From Megaleporinus macrocephalus (lineage: Eukaryota > Chordata > Actinopteri > Characiformes > Anostomidae), in NCBI GenBank assembly GCA_021613375.1, contig CM038705.1, positions 8,534,595 to 8,598,594 of the forward strand: a stretch of DNA of 64,000 bases. Direction: 5' to 3'. A program made the translations under genes and the position numbers. The notes beneath the pieces are model-generated. The model ran no database searches. It was not told where the DNA came from and worked only from the letters and a program-made list of their open reading frames with translations. This document shows positions 10,451-22,710 of this stretch, piece by piece (positions within the stretch are counted from its first letter, which is position 1; every line of letters begins with the position of its first letter).

Positions 10451-12590
10451 ATAATGTGAGTTAATGTGAGTTACTGTGAGTTAATGCGAGTTAATGCAAG
10501 TTAATGGAAGTTAATGCGAGTTACTGCGAGTTACTACGAGTTAATGCGAGTTACTGTGAGTTAATGTGAGTTAATGTGAGTTAATGCAAGTTAATGTGAG
10601 TTAATGTGAGTTATTGTGAGTTAATGTAAGTTGATGTGAGTTGATGTAGGTTAATGTAGGTTAATGTAAGTTAATGTAAGTTGATGTGAGTTGATGTAAG
10701 TTGATGTGAGTTAATGTGAGTTAATGTGAGTTGATGTGAGTTGATGTGAGTTGATGTAGGTGAATGTAGGTTAATGTGAGTTGATGTAAGTTGATGTAGG
10801 TTAATGTAGGTTAATGTAGGTTAATGTGAGTTAATGTAAGTTGATGTAGGTTAATGTAGGTTAATGTAAGTTAATGTAAGTTGATGTGAGTTGATGTAGG
10901 TTAATGTAAGTTAATGTAAGTTGATGTTAGTTGATGTGAGTTGATGTAGGTTAATGTAGGTTAATGTAAGTTAATGTAAGTTGATGTTAGTTGATGTGAG
11001 TTGATGTAGGTTAATGTAGGTTAATGTAAGTTAATGTAAGTTGATGTGAGTTGATGTAGGTTAATGTAGGTTAATGTGAGTTGATGTGAGTTAATGTGAG
11101 TTAATGTGAGTTAATGTGAGTTATTGTGAGTTAATGTAAGTTGATGTGAGTTGATGTGAGTTGATGTGAGTTGATGTAGGTTAATGTAGGTTAATGTAGG
11201 TTAATGTGAGTTGATGTAAGTTGATGTGAGTTGATGTGAGTTGATGTAGGTTAATGTAGGTTAATGTAGGTTAATGTGAGTTGATGTGAGGTAATGTGAG
11301 TTAATGTGAGTTATTGTGAGTTAATGTGAGTTGATGTGAGTTGATGTGAGTTGATGTGAGCTGATGTAGGTTAATGTAGGTTAATGTAGGTTAATGTGAG
11401 TTGATGTGAGTTAATGTGAGTTAATGTGAGTTATTGTGAGTTAATGTAGGTTAATGTGAGTTGATGTGAGTTGATGTGAGTTAATGTGAGTTATTGTGAG
11501 TTAATGTAGGTTAATGTGAGTTAATGTAAGTTGATGTAGGTTAATGTAAGTTAATGTAAGTTGATGTGAGTTGATGTGAGTTAATGTGAGTTATTGTGAG
11601 TTAATGTAGGTTAATGTGAGTTAATGTAAGTTGATGTAGGTTAATGTAAGTTAATGTAGGTTAATGTAAGTTGATGTTAGTTGATGTGAGTTGATGTAGG
11701 TTAATGTAAGTTAATGTAAGTTGATGTGAGTTGATGTAGGTTAATGTAAGTTAATGTAAGTTGATGTTAGTTGATGTGAGTTGATGTAGGTTAATGTAGG
11801 TTAATGTGAGTTAATGTAAGTTGATGTAGGTTAATGTAAGTTAATGTAGGTTAATGTAAGTTGATGTTAGTTGATGTGAGTTGATGTAGGTTAATGTAAG
11901 TTAATGTAAGTTGATGTGAGTTGATGTAGGTTAATGTAGGTTAATGTGAGTTGATGTGAGTTGATGTAGGTTAATGTAAGTTAATGTAAGTTGATGTTAG
12001 TTGATGTGAGTTGATGTAGGTTAATGTAGGTTAATGTGAGTTAATGTAAGTTAATGTAGGTTAATGTGAGTTGATGTAGGTTAATGTAGGTTAATGTGAG
12101 TTAATGTAAGTTGATGTAGGTTAATGTAAGTTAATGTAAGTTGATGTTAGTTGATGTGAGTTGATGTAGGTTAATGTAAGTTAATGTAAGTTGATGTAAG
12201 TTGATGTGAGTTGATGTAGGTTAATGTAGGTTAATGTGAGTTAATGTAAGTTAATGTAGGTTAATGTAAGTTGATGTTAGTTGATGTGAGTTGATGTGAG
12301 TTAATGTAGGTTAATGTGAGTTAATGTAAGTTGATGTAGGTTAATGTAAGTTAATGTGAGTTAATGTAAGTTGATGTTAGTTGATGTGAGTTGATGTAGG
12401 TTAATGTGAGTTAATGTAAGTTGATGTGAGTTGATGTGAGTTGATGTAGGTTAATGTAAGTTAATGTAAGTTGATGTTAGTTGATGTGAGTTGATGTAGG
12501 TTAATGTAGGTTAATGTGAGTTGATGTGAGTTAATGTGAGTTAATGTGAGTTAATGTAAGTTGATGTGAGTTGATGTGAGTTGATGTAGG
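10451..12590. repeat. 10-bp minisatellite GTTRATGTRR, about 214 units
   Basis: Consecutive decamers (GTTAATGTGA, GTTGATGTGA, GTTGATGTAG, GTTAATGTAA and similar) remain in the same 10-base register for the whole 2.14 kb, with essentially no length change. Variants are ordered into longer blocks. For example, a 60-bp block at 10921-10980 is repeated exactly at 10981-11040, and the rare TTATTGTGAG decamer recurs at 10611, 11121, 11311, 11431, 11491 and 11591. Frequent TAA and TGA triplets prevent coding. The following 12591-12820 is unique. Confidence 0.97.
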
Positions 12591-12820
12591 GCGTCCGTGG
12601 CGTCCTCTGAAACGTGTGTGAGCTGCTGCTGGATGTTCTGTCCCAGCGCTGCGTGCTCGATCCTTAAATTTAATGAAGGTCTGTATTCTAATAACGCCAG
12701 TATAATTACTGCTGTTACTCCCACCATTACTCAGATTCACTGCTAAACGCTGTGTTATTTTTAGACTTTATTAATGATAATTGGCCCGACATAAACAGTG
12801 CCCTTTGCCTTTCCCTCTTC

Positions 12821-13294
12821 CTCTCTCTCTCTCTCTCTCTCTCTCTCCTTCTTTCTCTGTCTCTCTCTCCTTATCTGTCTCTCCTTTTCTGTCTTTCACT
12901 CTTCTAATCTCCCTGTCTCGCTCTCTGTCACTCTTTCTCGCTCTATGCCCAGCTTTCTCTCCACTTCTCTCTCTCACTCACTGTTTCTCTCTCTCTATTC
13001 CTACCATTCTTTCCACGTCTCTGTCTCTCTCTTTTCTTATCTCTCTGTCTCACTTTCTGCTTATCTCTCTCACTCTTTCTCTTTCTCATCTTTGTCTCTT
13101 CTCCCTATTCTTCTCTCCATCTCTCTCTGTGTATCTCTTTCTTTCTATTGTTATCTCACTCTTTCTCTTTCTGTATTCTTCTCTCTTTTCTCATCTCTCT
13201 CTATTTTTATCTGGCGCTCTCGTTCTCCTTGACTGAAGGTGTGACATCATATGCTTGTTAGTGTTGTCGCCCCGTCTCGCACGTCTCAGCACCT

Positions 13295-13330
<36 letters not shown>

Positions 13331-14648
13331 GGGGGGCTGGGCTGCATCTAAAAGTGAGTCGGGCAAATTACATATTTGCTCGCTCGCTCAGTCACTCTCT
13401 CTCTATATAAATATATACACATATATATATACTCTCACTCCATCTCTCTCTTTCTCTTCACACATTATTCTGTCATTATTCTCTCTCTCTAGTCCATCTT
13501 TCCTCTGTTTCTCTCTCTCACTCTCTCTCTCCCTCTCCATGTCTTCCTGCCTCTCTCCTATATTGCATATTGACCAGCATGTCACTCTCTCTCTCTTTTC
13601 TCTCATCCCTTCCTCTGCTTTCTTATTTCTCTCTCTCTCTCTCTCTCTCGGTCCATCTCTCTACTCACTTTCCTCCGTCTCTCCGACACTGACTGCCTCA
13701 GTCAATTGATCAACTCTCTCTTCTTTCCCTCTTTCTCTCCTTTCTCTCTCTCTCTGTTTCCCCTTTTCTTCTATTGTAAGTGTAGAAGGGTATTGTATTC
13801 TAATTCCAAAACACTGAATATCTCTCTCTTTCTTTCTCTTTCTCTTCCTTTTTTCCCTCTATACATCCTCCTGTCTCCCTCCCATGCTACATATTTATTA
13901 GACTCTCTGTCCTCCTACCTTTCCTCTCTTTCTGTCTCTGTCTTTCTTTAAATCTCCTTTTCTCTGTCTCTCGCTATACCTCTCTCCATCTCTGTTCCTC
14001 ATTATCTCTCTCTCTCTCTCCCCTTTCTCTTTTTCTCTCTCTCCATCTCTGCTACTCTCTGTCTCTCTCTATACCTCTCTCCATCTCTGTTCCTCATTCT
14101 CTCTCTCTCTCTCCCCTTTCTCTTTTTCTCTCTCTCCATCTCTGCTACTCTCTGTCTCTCTCTATACCTCTTTCTCTATCTCTGTTCCTCATTTGCTCTC
14201 TCTCTGGACCTCTCTCATCATCTCTGTTTCTCTCTCTCTCTCCTCTCTTTCTCTCTCTCTCTCCATCTCTGCTATTCTCTGTCTCTCTCTATACCTCTTT
14301 CTCCATTTCTGTTCCTCATTCTTTCTCTTTTTCTCTCTCTCTCTCTCTCCCTCTCCTTTCTCTTTCTCTCTCTCTCCATCTCTGCTACTCTCTTGTCTCT
14401 CTCTATACCTCTTTCTCCATTTCTGTTCCTCATTCTTTCTCTTTTTCTCTCTCTCTCTCTCCCTCTCCTTTCTCTTTTTCTCTCTCTCCATCTCTGCTAC
14501 TCTCTTGTCTCTCTCTATACCTCTTTCTCTATCTCTGTTCCTCATTCTCTCTCTTTCTCTCTCTCTCTCTCTCTTTCCTTTCTCTTTCTCTCTCTCCATC
14601 TCTGCTACTCTCTTGTCTCTCTCTATACCTCTTTCTCCCTCTCTGTTC

Positions 14649-14706
<58 letters not shown>

Positions 14707-15085
14707 GGACCTCTCTCATCATCTCTATTTCTCTCTCTCTTTTCTGCTAATCTCTTTGTCTCTCTCTATACCTCTCCTTCCATCTTTGTTTCTCTGTCTA
14801 TTTCTCTATTTCCTTTCCTTTCTCTATCTATCTCTCCACGATGACAGTGTTGACAGTGCTGACTGATAATCATGTCTTTCCCTCCATCTTTTCCTCTTTG
14901 ATCTCCTCTTGCTCTCTCTGTCTATCTTTCTCTCTCTCTTTCTGTGTACCTCTCTGTCTATCTCTGTTCCTCTGTCTCTATTTATACCTCCCTGTTTCTC
15001 TGTCTGGTTCTCTATTTCCTTATTTCTCTCTTCCCTCCTTCAATCTCTCTCTCCACCATGATAGTGCCAACTCTGATAATCATGT

Positions 15086-15146
<61 letters not shown>
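12821..15146. repeat. polypyrimidine (CT-rich) tract with internal microsatellites
   Basis: The plus strand is almost entirely C and T for about 2.3 kb. Breaks are a (TG)n run at about 13299-13327, short AT runs near 13397-13430, and unique islands near 13250-13380 and 13780-13830. Pure (CT)n runs occur at about 14656-14700 and 15090-15146. The many serine/leucine (plus) and glutamate/arginine (minus) open frames are compositional artefacts: a CT-only strand cannot form stop codons. Confidence 0.95.
13965..14790. repeat. tandem units of about 110-125 bp within the CT tract
   Basis: Landmarks TCTCTATACCTCT and CATCTCTGTTCCTCATT (or close variants) recur about every 98-128 bp at roughly 13970, 14068, 14158, 14287, 14400, 14511, 14622 and 14765. 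This shows a minisatellite whose unit length varies with its internal CT run. CTCTGCTACTCTC is a second recurring landmark. Confidence 0.85.
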
Positions 15147-15150
<4 letters not shown>

Positions 15151-15715
15151 CAGTCAGTGTTTAGAAGCGTGTAGGAACCTGGTCAGGGTGACCGAAGGCG
15201 GGGTCAGAGGCTGTAAATGGCTCTAATCTTTGATTGAGTCACAGAACCGTGGAGTTTGTTTTTAATTGAGTATCCTGGCGTACGACTGTGTCTGAGAACA
15301 ACAGGACCTTGTGCTTGTAGCTGCTGTACGAGTGATGAAAGTGTGGACACCAGCGTCCAGACGCGCTACGAGACTGTGAAGTCTGTAGAAACACTTCTGA
15401 GGGATGCGATTGGAAAATGAACAGATTTCATGCTGAGCAGCTTCTTTCTGCTCGTCTGCTTCATGCGACGGCGATGTTTTGCTGTAAGCTGCTTTTATCT
15501 GGTTAATAGTCACCATTGTTTTCATTAATCAGATCATCAGATGTTTCCGTTAATCGGATCACCCGATACCTGCAGACCTGGTGGCTTCGTCTTATTAGGA
15601 TTTTCAGTTTATTCCACTGTTTCTCTAAAGTATTTGGAATTTGTCATATTTTACAGACTTTTGGTCTTTGGTTTTGATTTTTTTTCAATTTTTCTCACTA
15701 AATGTGCCAATATAT
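15147..15715. other. unique sequence, no gene seen
   Basis: Mixed-composition DNA. A minus-strand 87-codon frame (15262-15525) and a plus-strand 79-codon frame (15541-15780) are not recognisable, and the second runs into a dispersed element. Confidence 0.4.
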
Positions 15716-15860
15716 CGTTGCTGTTCAAAGAAAAATGTGTCTTCATCTTCATTTTTATCGATTTTCATTTTTCAGGATGAATGGACCAATAGAAATGCTC
15801 CAAAATCAGTTTGACTTACATTGACTTACATTGAAAGTAAAGAGTCTCCTGTAAGGTTAC
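15716..15860 (+). mobile_element. family C short TIR element, truncated copy
   Basis: It begins with GCTGTTCAAAGAAAAATGTG, which matches the inverted end of family C, and carries GGACCAATAGAAATGCTCC and CATTGACTTACATTGAAAGT. It stops at CTCCTGTAAGGTTAC, where the next element begins (TAGGGCTGTG at 15861). The 3' end of family C is missing, so the neighbour or a deletion has cut it. Confidence 0.8.
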
Positions 15861-16256
15861 TAGGGCTGTGTATTGGCAAGAACCTGGTGATACAATATGT
15901 ATTGTGATACAGCAGTCACGATTCAATATATCATGATATATTGAGATATTGCAAGCAACGTGATATATTGTGATTTTTTAACATCCTATTAAAACATACC
16001 ACTATATGAACACTATATGAACAGGTTTGCCAATGTTTACAATAGCATTGCGCCCTTGTGCTGCTTGTTAATGTTGGAGTAGAGCTGAAAAAGGATTACA
16101 ACACTGCCATCTAGTGGTCAGAGGTTTAAACACAACACATAGTGATTCACAGTCTGCCAGAAATCTGTGTATTGATACTGTGTTTTTGAGAATCGATACA
16201 GTATCACTAACAAAATATCACGATATTGAATATTTCAATATTTTCTTACACCCCTA
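15861..16256 (+). mobile_element. MITE family H, longest copy
   Basis: A 396-bp element with imperfect inverted ends TAGGGCTGTGTATTGG and ATTTTCTTACACCCCTA, and AATCGATACAGTATCA-type internal motifs. It has a distinctive core, CTGCCATCTAGTGGTCAGAG followed by TTTAAACACAACACA. Partial copies occur at 17349-17611 (same strand) and 54188-54445 (opposite strand). No coding capacity. The ends suggest a short DNA transposon; superfamily not settled. Confidence 0.8.
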
Positions 16257-16440
16257 AGATCTGATCTACTTCTCTCACAATAACATATTCATGTTACTTT
16301 GTATTGTATGTATGATTATTTACATCTGTTCTAATCAGATCTGCTGTTCTTACTGGTGTAAATACTCTTATTGATCAGATAAAGACTTTTAAACTCTCAG
16401 CTTAGGTTTAAATAAGTATCTCAGAGTAAAAGAATGAATA
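16257..16440 (-). repeat. dispersed repeat family A, partial inverted copy
   Basis: The reverse complement of the 5' half of family A: AGATCTGATCTACTTCTCTC leads to GTTACTTTGTATTGTATGTA and GATTATTTACATCTGTTC. It abuts the right end of MITE H at 16256, and the other half of family A is not found to the left, so the copy is truncated here. Confidence 0.75.
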
Positions 16441-17348
16441 TTAGATTCATGAGAGACTTTAATTTTGTAAATATTTCAAAATAAAAGCACAACCGAGGCT
16501 TTCCTCTTAGACAGCCTTACCAGAATGTTCACATCAGAGCTGTCTTTTCACTCCTTTCCCTTAGCGAGGGTTATTCATTGTCTGTGGAGATTGTTCCCAC
16601 ACCCTCAACTTTCTTTCTTTCTTTCTTTCTATCTTTCTCTCATGTTCACTTTCTTTTCCTAAATTCACCCTTTTTCCAGGATGATGGTCAAATAATAGGC
16701 TTTTAAGAATCAGAGTCTCTCTCGCGAGCTGAGGTATCTCGTTCCGCACCTCCACCCATCCCTCTCTCTTTCTTATCTTCCTCCCTCCCTCCGTCCCCCC
16801 TTTCCACCTCCTTTCTCTCTGCCTGTGTAAGAAGTGTCCAGTTGCAGGGCCGAATAAAAGTTCTGACCGTGAGAGTTGGAACAAATGAAAGGATGGGCTG
16901 AAATAAGGAGAGAACGAGAGAAAGGGCAACAAATAAAGGAGAGTAACCAGAGAGGAGTCAAGAGGAGTGTCCCTCATTTCTGGTTCTTTCTGTCTCCTCT
17001 CTCTTTGTCTCTCTCTCTCTCTCTCCCTCTCTCTGGAGGCTGGCTTCGGAGGCTGTGTGAAAATCAATCACTTCCCTCTTTCGCTCCGTTCCCCTTTCTC
17101 CTCTTTCATCCCCCTCCCTGCCCGGCTCTCCTTCTCCGCACATCACTCCAGCACATCTTGCGCCTTTTCTGAAGCGAATCTGCTGGTGTTTTATGAAAAA
17201 AAAGACAAACCGTTCTGCCTAAACTCCTCGGTGGGAGGCTGGTGTGTGTCCTGAAGTAGTTTAGCCCAGAATCTCATTTACATGAATTCATTAAACTGCC
17301 ACTATATAATCAAACTATAACATAAACTATATAATTAATCAGCCCAAT
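16441..17348. other. unique sequence with CTTT and CT runs
   Basis: Contains a (CTTT)n run at about 16609-16640 and pyrimidine-rich stretches at 16750-16830 and 16990-17035. The overlapping frames on both strands at 16561-17172 (up to 168 codons) are rich in arginine/glutamate or serine/leucine because of those runs. No domain is recognisable and no gene is called. Confidence 0.5.
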
Positions 17349-17611
17349 CCTACTATTAAAACACAACACTGTATGAACAGGTTTGCCAATGCTTACGATA
17401 GCATTGCGCCCTTGTGCTGCTTGTTAATGTTGGAGTGGAGCTGAAAATGGGTTACAACACTGCCATCTAGTGGTCAGAGGTTTAAACACAACACACAATA
17501 ATTCACTGTCTGCCAGGAATCTGTGTATCGATACGGTGTGTTTGAGAATCGATACAGTATCACTAAACATAGTATCCCCATATTCAATATTTCAATGTTT
17601 TCCCACACCCC
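17349..17611 (+). mobile_element. MITE family H, 5'-truncated copy
   Basis: Matches the right two thirds of 15861-16256, from ATGAACAGGTTTGCCAATG through CTGCCATCTAGTGGTCAGAG to the final CACCCC. The first ~130 bp of the element are missing. A short low-feature stretch, 17612-17926, follows. Confidence 0.8.
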
Positions 17612-17926
17612 TTACACCCTAGAAACAGAGCAGAAGGTGGAAGTGAAGCTTGAAGCTGCTACTGATAAATGTCAGTTTTATTTATATATAATAGAGAATT
17701 GAACTGCAGAAAGAAGGGCCTAAGTTTGATTCCCAAGCCCGGCAACCAGGGTTCTGTCCGTGTGGAGTTCTGCATTAAATTAGGTTCTCCGGTTTCCTTC
17801 CTTTCAAAATTTCCCATTCACCTTAAATGCTGTAGAAATTGCATTATGGATACTGTACAGGTACTTAAACCTGTAGTCTCAGAGAACCCAGGGCTGTATG
17901 AATTCATAATAGTTTCATATAGTTTC

Positions 17927-19451
17927 CAAAGGTGTCAGAAGTATTCACATTCATTACTCAGGTAGAAGTATGAATAATAGGGTTTAAAATACTTCTGTAG
18001 AAGTTAAAGTATCAACTTAAGATTTTTACCTCATTGAAAGTGTAAAAGTACTGCTTTCAAAACTATAAAACTACAAAAGTAAAAGTAATGTAAGGGAAAA
18101 AATGCCATTAAGGACAAAAGCGTAGGTCGCACCACAGGGGGCTATAGTGCACTAGCCCACCTCCCCAAAAACCCCATTCTTCTAAAAGCCATAATGACTA
18201 TAATGTTATATTAAAATGTTAATGTTGATAAATGTGGGATGCGTTAGACTTCCTGTTTCAGCCACATATACACCCATTGAACATGAATGTAGTTTAGTAC
18301 AATGTAAATATATTAAAGAAGCATATCTGTTACTACTGAACATTAACATGTGTTTCATGGAGCAGAAGATATGATGACTAGTTGTCTATAAGTATTGTAA
18401 TGGTGCAAAAAAGTCAAACTTCAAAGTCATGTTATCAATATTCTTTACTGGAATGTTAATGTACATGAATGAAAACAAGCTGAAAGGAGTAGAAAGTACT
18501 GATAATGGAGTGTAAATGTAAGGAGTAGAAAGTACTGATAATGGAGTGTAAATGTAAGGAGTAGAAAGTACAGATAATGGAGTGTAAATGTAAGGAGTAG
18601 AAAGTACAGATAATGGAGTGTAAATGTAAGGAGTAGAAAGTACTGATAATGGAGTGTAAATGTAAGGAGTAGAAAGTACTGATAATGGAGTGTAAATGTA
18701 AGGAGTAGAAAGTACAGATAATGGAGTGTAAAAGTAAGGAGTAGAAAGTACTGATAATGGAGTGTAAATGTAAGGAGTAGAAAGTACTGATAATGGAGTG
18801 TAAATGTAAGGAGTAGAAAGTACTGATAATGGAGTGTAAATGTAAGGAGTAGAAAGTACAGATACTGGAGTGTAAATGTAAAGATTAGAAAGTACTGATA
18901 ATGGGGTGTAAATGTAAGGAGTAGAAAGTACAGATACTGGAGTGTAAATGTAAGGAGTAGGAAGTACAGATAATGGAGTGTAAATGTAAGGTACTGATAA
19001 TGGAGTGTAAATGTAAGGAGTAGAAAGTACAGATAATGGAGTGTAAATGTAAGGAGTAGAAAGTACTGATAATGGAGTGTAAATGTAAGGAGTAGAAAGT
19101 ACTGATAATGGAGTGTAAATGTAAGGAGTAGAAAGTACAGAAATGGGGTGTAAATGTAAGGAGTAGAAAGTACTGATAATGGAGTGTAAATGTAAGAAGT
19201 AGAAAGTACAGATAATGGAGTGTAAATGTAAGGAGTAGAAAGTACAGAAATGGGGTGTAAATGTAAGGAGTAGAAAGTACAGATAATGGAGTGTAAATGT
19301 AAGGAGTAGAAAGTACTGATAATGGAGTGTAAATGTAAGGAGTAGAAGTAAAGTCAGTTGAAACTTAATTACTCCAGTAAAGTATAAATAACCAGAATTT
19401 CTACTTAAGTAAGGTAACAAAGTATTTGTACTTCATTACTTGACACCTCTG
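17927..19451. mobile_element. inverted-repeat element swollen by an internal 36-bp array
   Basis: The left end reads AGGTGTCAGAAGTATTCAC and the right end reads CATTACTTGACACCT, whose reverse complement begins AGGTGTCAAGTAATG. The two ends form an imperfect terminal inverted repeat. The arms are the AAGTA/TACTT-rich sequence of a widespread fish dispersed repeat. Between them lie about 550 bp of element interior, including GACAAAAGCGTAGGTCGCAC near 18113, and the 36-bp array. I could not identify a clear target-site duplication, so the superfamily is open. Confidence 0.65.
18484..19346. repeat. 36-bp minisatellite, about 24 units
   Basis: The unit begins AAGGAGTAGAAAGTACTGAT and ends AATGGAGTGTAAATGT. 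Variants include CAGATA for CTGATA and a few short deletions (near 18990, 19141 and 19250). Because 36 is a multiple of three, the minus strand stays open for 344 codons (18386-19420) with a 12-residue repeat containing LSVLSTPYIYTP. This frame is explained by periodicity and is not evidence of a protein. Confidence 0.95.
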
Positions 19452-20500
19452 AAAGTTTCACAATAGTTTTAGTCTGTAGGCGGAGCCTGGCTGTAGTCAC
19501 ACCCATGTGTTTTGGAGCAGGAGCTGAAACTGCATCCCTGTCTCTGAAGGCCACATGCTGAGCAGTTAGATTCTATTGTTTTGAAGTGAACTGCTGTGCA
19601 AAGTCTGAGCTGATTGTTTCTAATGATCTTTATAATGTGTAGTTTTAAGAATTGTCACTACGGAAACACAGCTTATTAACTTTTTTGTGCTTTATTGTGC
19701 AATATTCTGATTTCATGTGTGTATAACTAGATATATACTGGCTGTTCTGCTCACGGTGAGCTAAACAACTGAGACATTGATTGTTTTTCATAGTGACGTT
19801 ATTGAAAGTTCAGTCATTTGTCTTAATAAAATAAATAGAATTAAGGTAAAGGGTCAAAGCCAAAGGATTGTAGTCTAAAGTCAATTAAAAGTGTGTTTTC
19901 AGCTCTGACTTTGAACCAATGATCCACATCCAAAGCCAAAAATAAATAAACAAGCAAACAAGAAAACAAATTAGGGTGCACAGGAATCCTAGGAAATACT
20001 GCCTGTGGGTGGTCCGGGGCGAGGCGGTTAATCTGCACGTGCTCTGTCGTGTTGTATTACTCAGGGATGTTAAACAGGGCACTAACTCTCATAAGATGCA
20101 ACACAATTAAGAGTCCCGGGCCGCTAATAGTGGATTAATGTTGGTTTCTTGTTTCTTAGGTCGTTCCACTGTTCTGTCCAGCATTACAAATAGCCCCCCC
20201 GGACCTTCAGCACACTTTCAGCATTGCTTACTGGCTTAGCTCACAAATTTTCCCTCTGTATCTTCCCAGTGCCTCCCTTGCTCTTAATCCTGCTTATGTA
20301 AATTTCACCCGTGTCTCCTTTGCCTGCTCTATCCGCTGCCGAGAGGATGATGGGTCGTCCTTCTGAGCTGCCGCTCCGCTCCGGCTTTACTCTCCATGCC
20401 ATTTCAGCGAGGCTTTTCCGCCACCGTCGCCCTCGGCTCCATCATTAGGGGCTTTCTGGAAAGCAGCTTCAGGAAAACATACAAACAAAATCAGACTCAG
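19452..20500. other. low-repeat stretch, possible regulatory island near 20100-20470
   Basis: No tandem structure and no recognisable protein. From about 20100 to 20470 the sequence is more GC-balanced and complex, with phrases such as GCTAATAGTGGATTAATG and CTCCATCATTAGGGGCTTTC. Vertebrate conserved non-coding elements often have this texture, but conservation cannot be seen from one sequence. Two small minus-strand frames at 19841-20082 are not credible genes. Confidence 0.4.
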
Positions 20501-22710
20501 TCGAATTAAACTGCATCAGACAGAACCGAATGAGGTTTGAATCGGATTCTGTATTGGATTGCAGTTCAGAATTAAAGTGAATTGAATGAAACTGAATTGA
20601 ACAGAACTTTGAAATGACCTGCCCCAGTGGAACTGCAGCGAATAAATCTAAGCTGAACTTAAATAAATCAAAATGATACTGAATTGAAACTAAACTGCAT
20701 CCAGTTTGAATCTGATTCTGTATTGGACTGAACTAATTAGAAATGAGGTGAATTGAATAGAACTATATTAAGCTGAACAGAACTAAACTGAATTGAACAA
20801 ACCCAAAATTACCTGCACCAACTGAACTGTAGTAAATAAATCTGAGCTGTCAAACAGAACTGAATGCAGTTTGAATCTGATTCTGTGTTGGACTGAACTA
20901 ATCAGAAATGAGGTGAATTGAATAGAACTATATTAAGCTGAACAGAACTAAACTGAATTGAACAAATCCAAAATTACCTGCACCAACTGAACTGTAGTAA
21001 ATAAATCCGAGCTGACCTTGAACTGTGTCAAACAGAACTGAATGCAGTTTGAATCTGATTCTGTATTGGACTGAACTAATCAGAAATGAGGTGAATTGAA
21101 TAGAACTATATCAAGCTGAACAGAACTAAACTGAATTGAACGAACCCAAAATTACCTGCACCAATTGAACTGTAGTAAATAAATCTGAGCTGTCAAACAG
21201 AACTGATTGCAGTTTGAATCTGATTCTGTGTTGGACTGGACTAATCAGAAATGAGGTGAATTGAATAGAACTATATTAAGCTGAACAGAACTAAACTGAA
21301 TTGAACAAACTCAAAATTACCTGCACCAACTGAACTGTAGTAAATAAATCTAAGCTGTCAAACAGAACTGATTGCAGTTTGAATCTGATTCTGTATCGGA
21401 TTGAACTAATCAGAATTAAAGTGAATTGAATGGTGCAGAACTGAACTGAATTAAACTGAACTGAAATGACCTGCCCCAGTGGAACTGCAGTGATTATATC
21501 TGAGCTGAACTTTAATGAATCAAAATGGAACTGAACTGAAACTAAACTGCATCAAACAGAAGTGAATGCAATTTGAATCTGATTCTGTATCGGATTGAAC
21601 TAATCAGAAATTATTTGAATTGAATAGAACCGAATTGAGCTGAACAGAACTAAACTGAATTGAACGGAACTTAATTCAAGTGGATCAAAATTGAACTGCG
21701 TCAAATAGAACTGAATGCAATTTGAATCTGATTAATTATGGGGTAATCAGAACTGAAGTGAATTAAATAGAACCAAATTGAGCTGAACAAAACAGAACTA
21801 AACTGAATTCAACTGAACTGGATTCAAGTAAATTTGAGTGAACGGCAGTGAATAAATCCTAGTGAAACTTTACTGAATCAAATTTGATCTGCATCAAACA
21901 GAATCTGATTCTGTATTGGTTTGAAGTAATCAGAATTGAAGTGAATTGAATGGAACTTAATTGAACTAAACTGAAATGGCCTGCTCCAGTGGAACTGCAG
22001 CAAATACATCTTTAAACTTTAATAAATCAAAATGGAACTGAATCGAAATTAAACTGCATCAAACAGAAGTGAATGCAAATTTGAATCCGATTCTGTATCG
22101 GATTGAACTAATCAGAAATTAAGTGAAATACATAGATCCGAATTGATCGGAATAGAACAAAACTAAACTGAATTAAACGGAACTTAATTCAAGTGGATCA
22201 AAATTGAACTGCATTAAAGAGAACAGAATGCAATTTAAGTCTGATTAATGATTGGGTTGAAGTGAATTAGATGGAACTGAATTGAGTTGAACAGAACTAA
22301 ACTGAATTGAACGAACCTGAAATTACCTGCACTGATTGAACTGTTGTGAATAAATCCGAGCTGAACTTCACTGAATTGAAATTGAACTGCATCCAACAGA
22401 ACTGGATGCATTTTGAATCTGACTCTGTATTGGACTGAACTAATCAGAAATAAAGTGAATTAAATCAAACTGAGTTCAACTAAACCAAATTGAACTAAAC
22501 TGAAACTACCTGCACAGACTGAACTGCAGCGAATTAAACTTTAATGAATTGGAATGGAACTGAATAGAAACTAAACTGCATCAAACTGAAGTGAATGTAA
22601 TTTGAATCCGATTCTGTATCGACCTGAACGAATCAGAACTGAACTGAATTGAATGGAACCGAATTGAACTGAGCTGAACTGAATTCAGTTGAATGTGACT
22701 GCATCGTTCA
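20501..22710. repeat. satellite of about 165-178 bp, GAACTGAATT-rich
   Basis: The ATTACCTGCACC landmark recurs with endpoints near 20820, 20985, 21163 and 21328. This gives units of 165, 178 and 165 bp, the longer carrying a 13-bp insertion. Other landmarks are TTTGAATCTGATTCTGTAT and GAACTGTAGTAAATAAATC. Units after about 21400 are more diverged but keep the GAACTGAATTGAAC texture. The whole block seems built from a shorter GAACTGAAT-type word. No coding. Confidence 0.9.

Noticed and set aside
10451..12590. Telomere-like or interstitial telomeric repeat
   Set aside because: The unit is the decamer GTTAATGTGA and variants, not TTAGGG, and no telomeric hexamers are present.
12781..15174. Many serine/leucine and arginine/glutamate frames
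   Set aside because: Low-complexity CT tract. Frames exist on both strands and in several registers at once.
18386..19420. 344-codon minus-strand open frame with a 12-residue repeat
   Set aside because: Fully explained by the 36-bp array. The repeat length is a multiple of three, so a frame without stops is propagated automatically.
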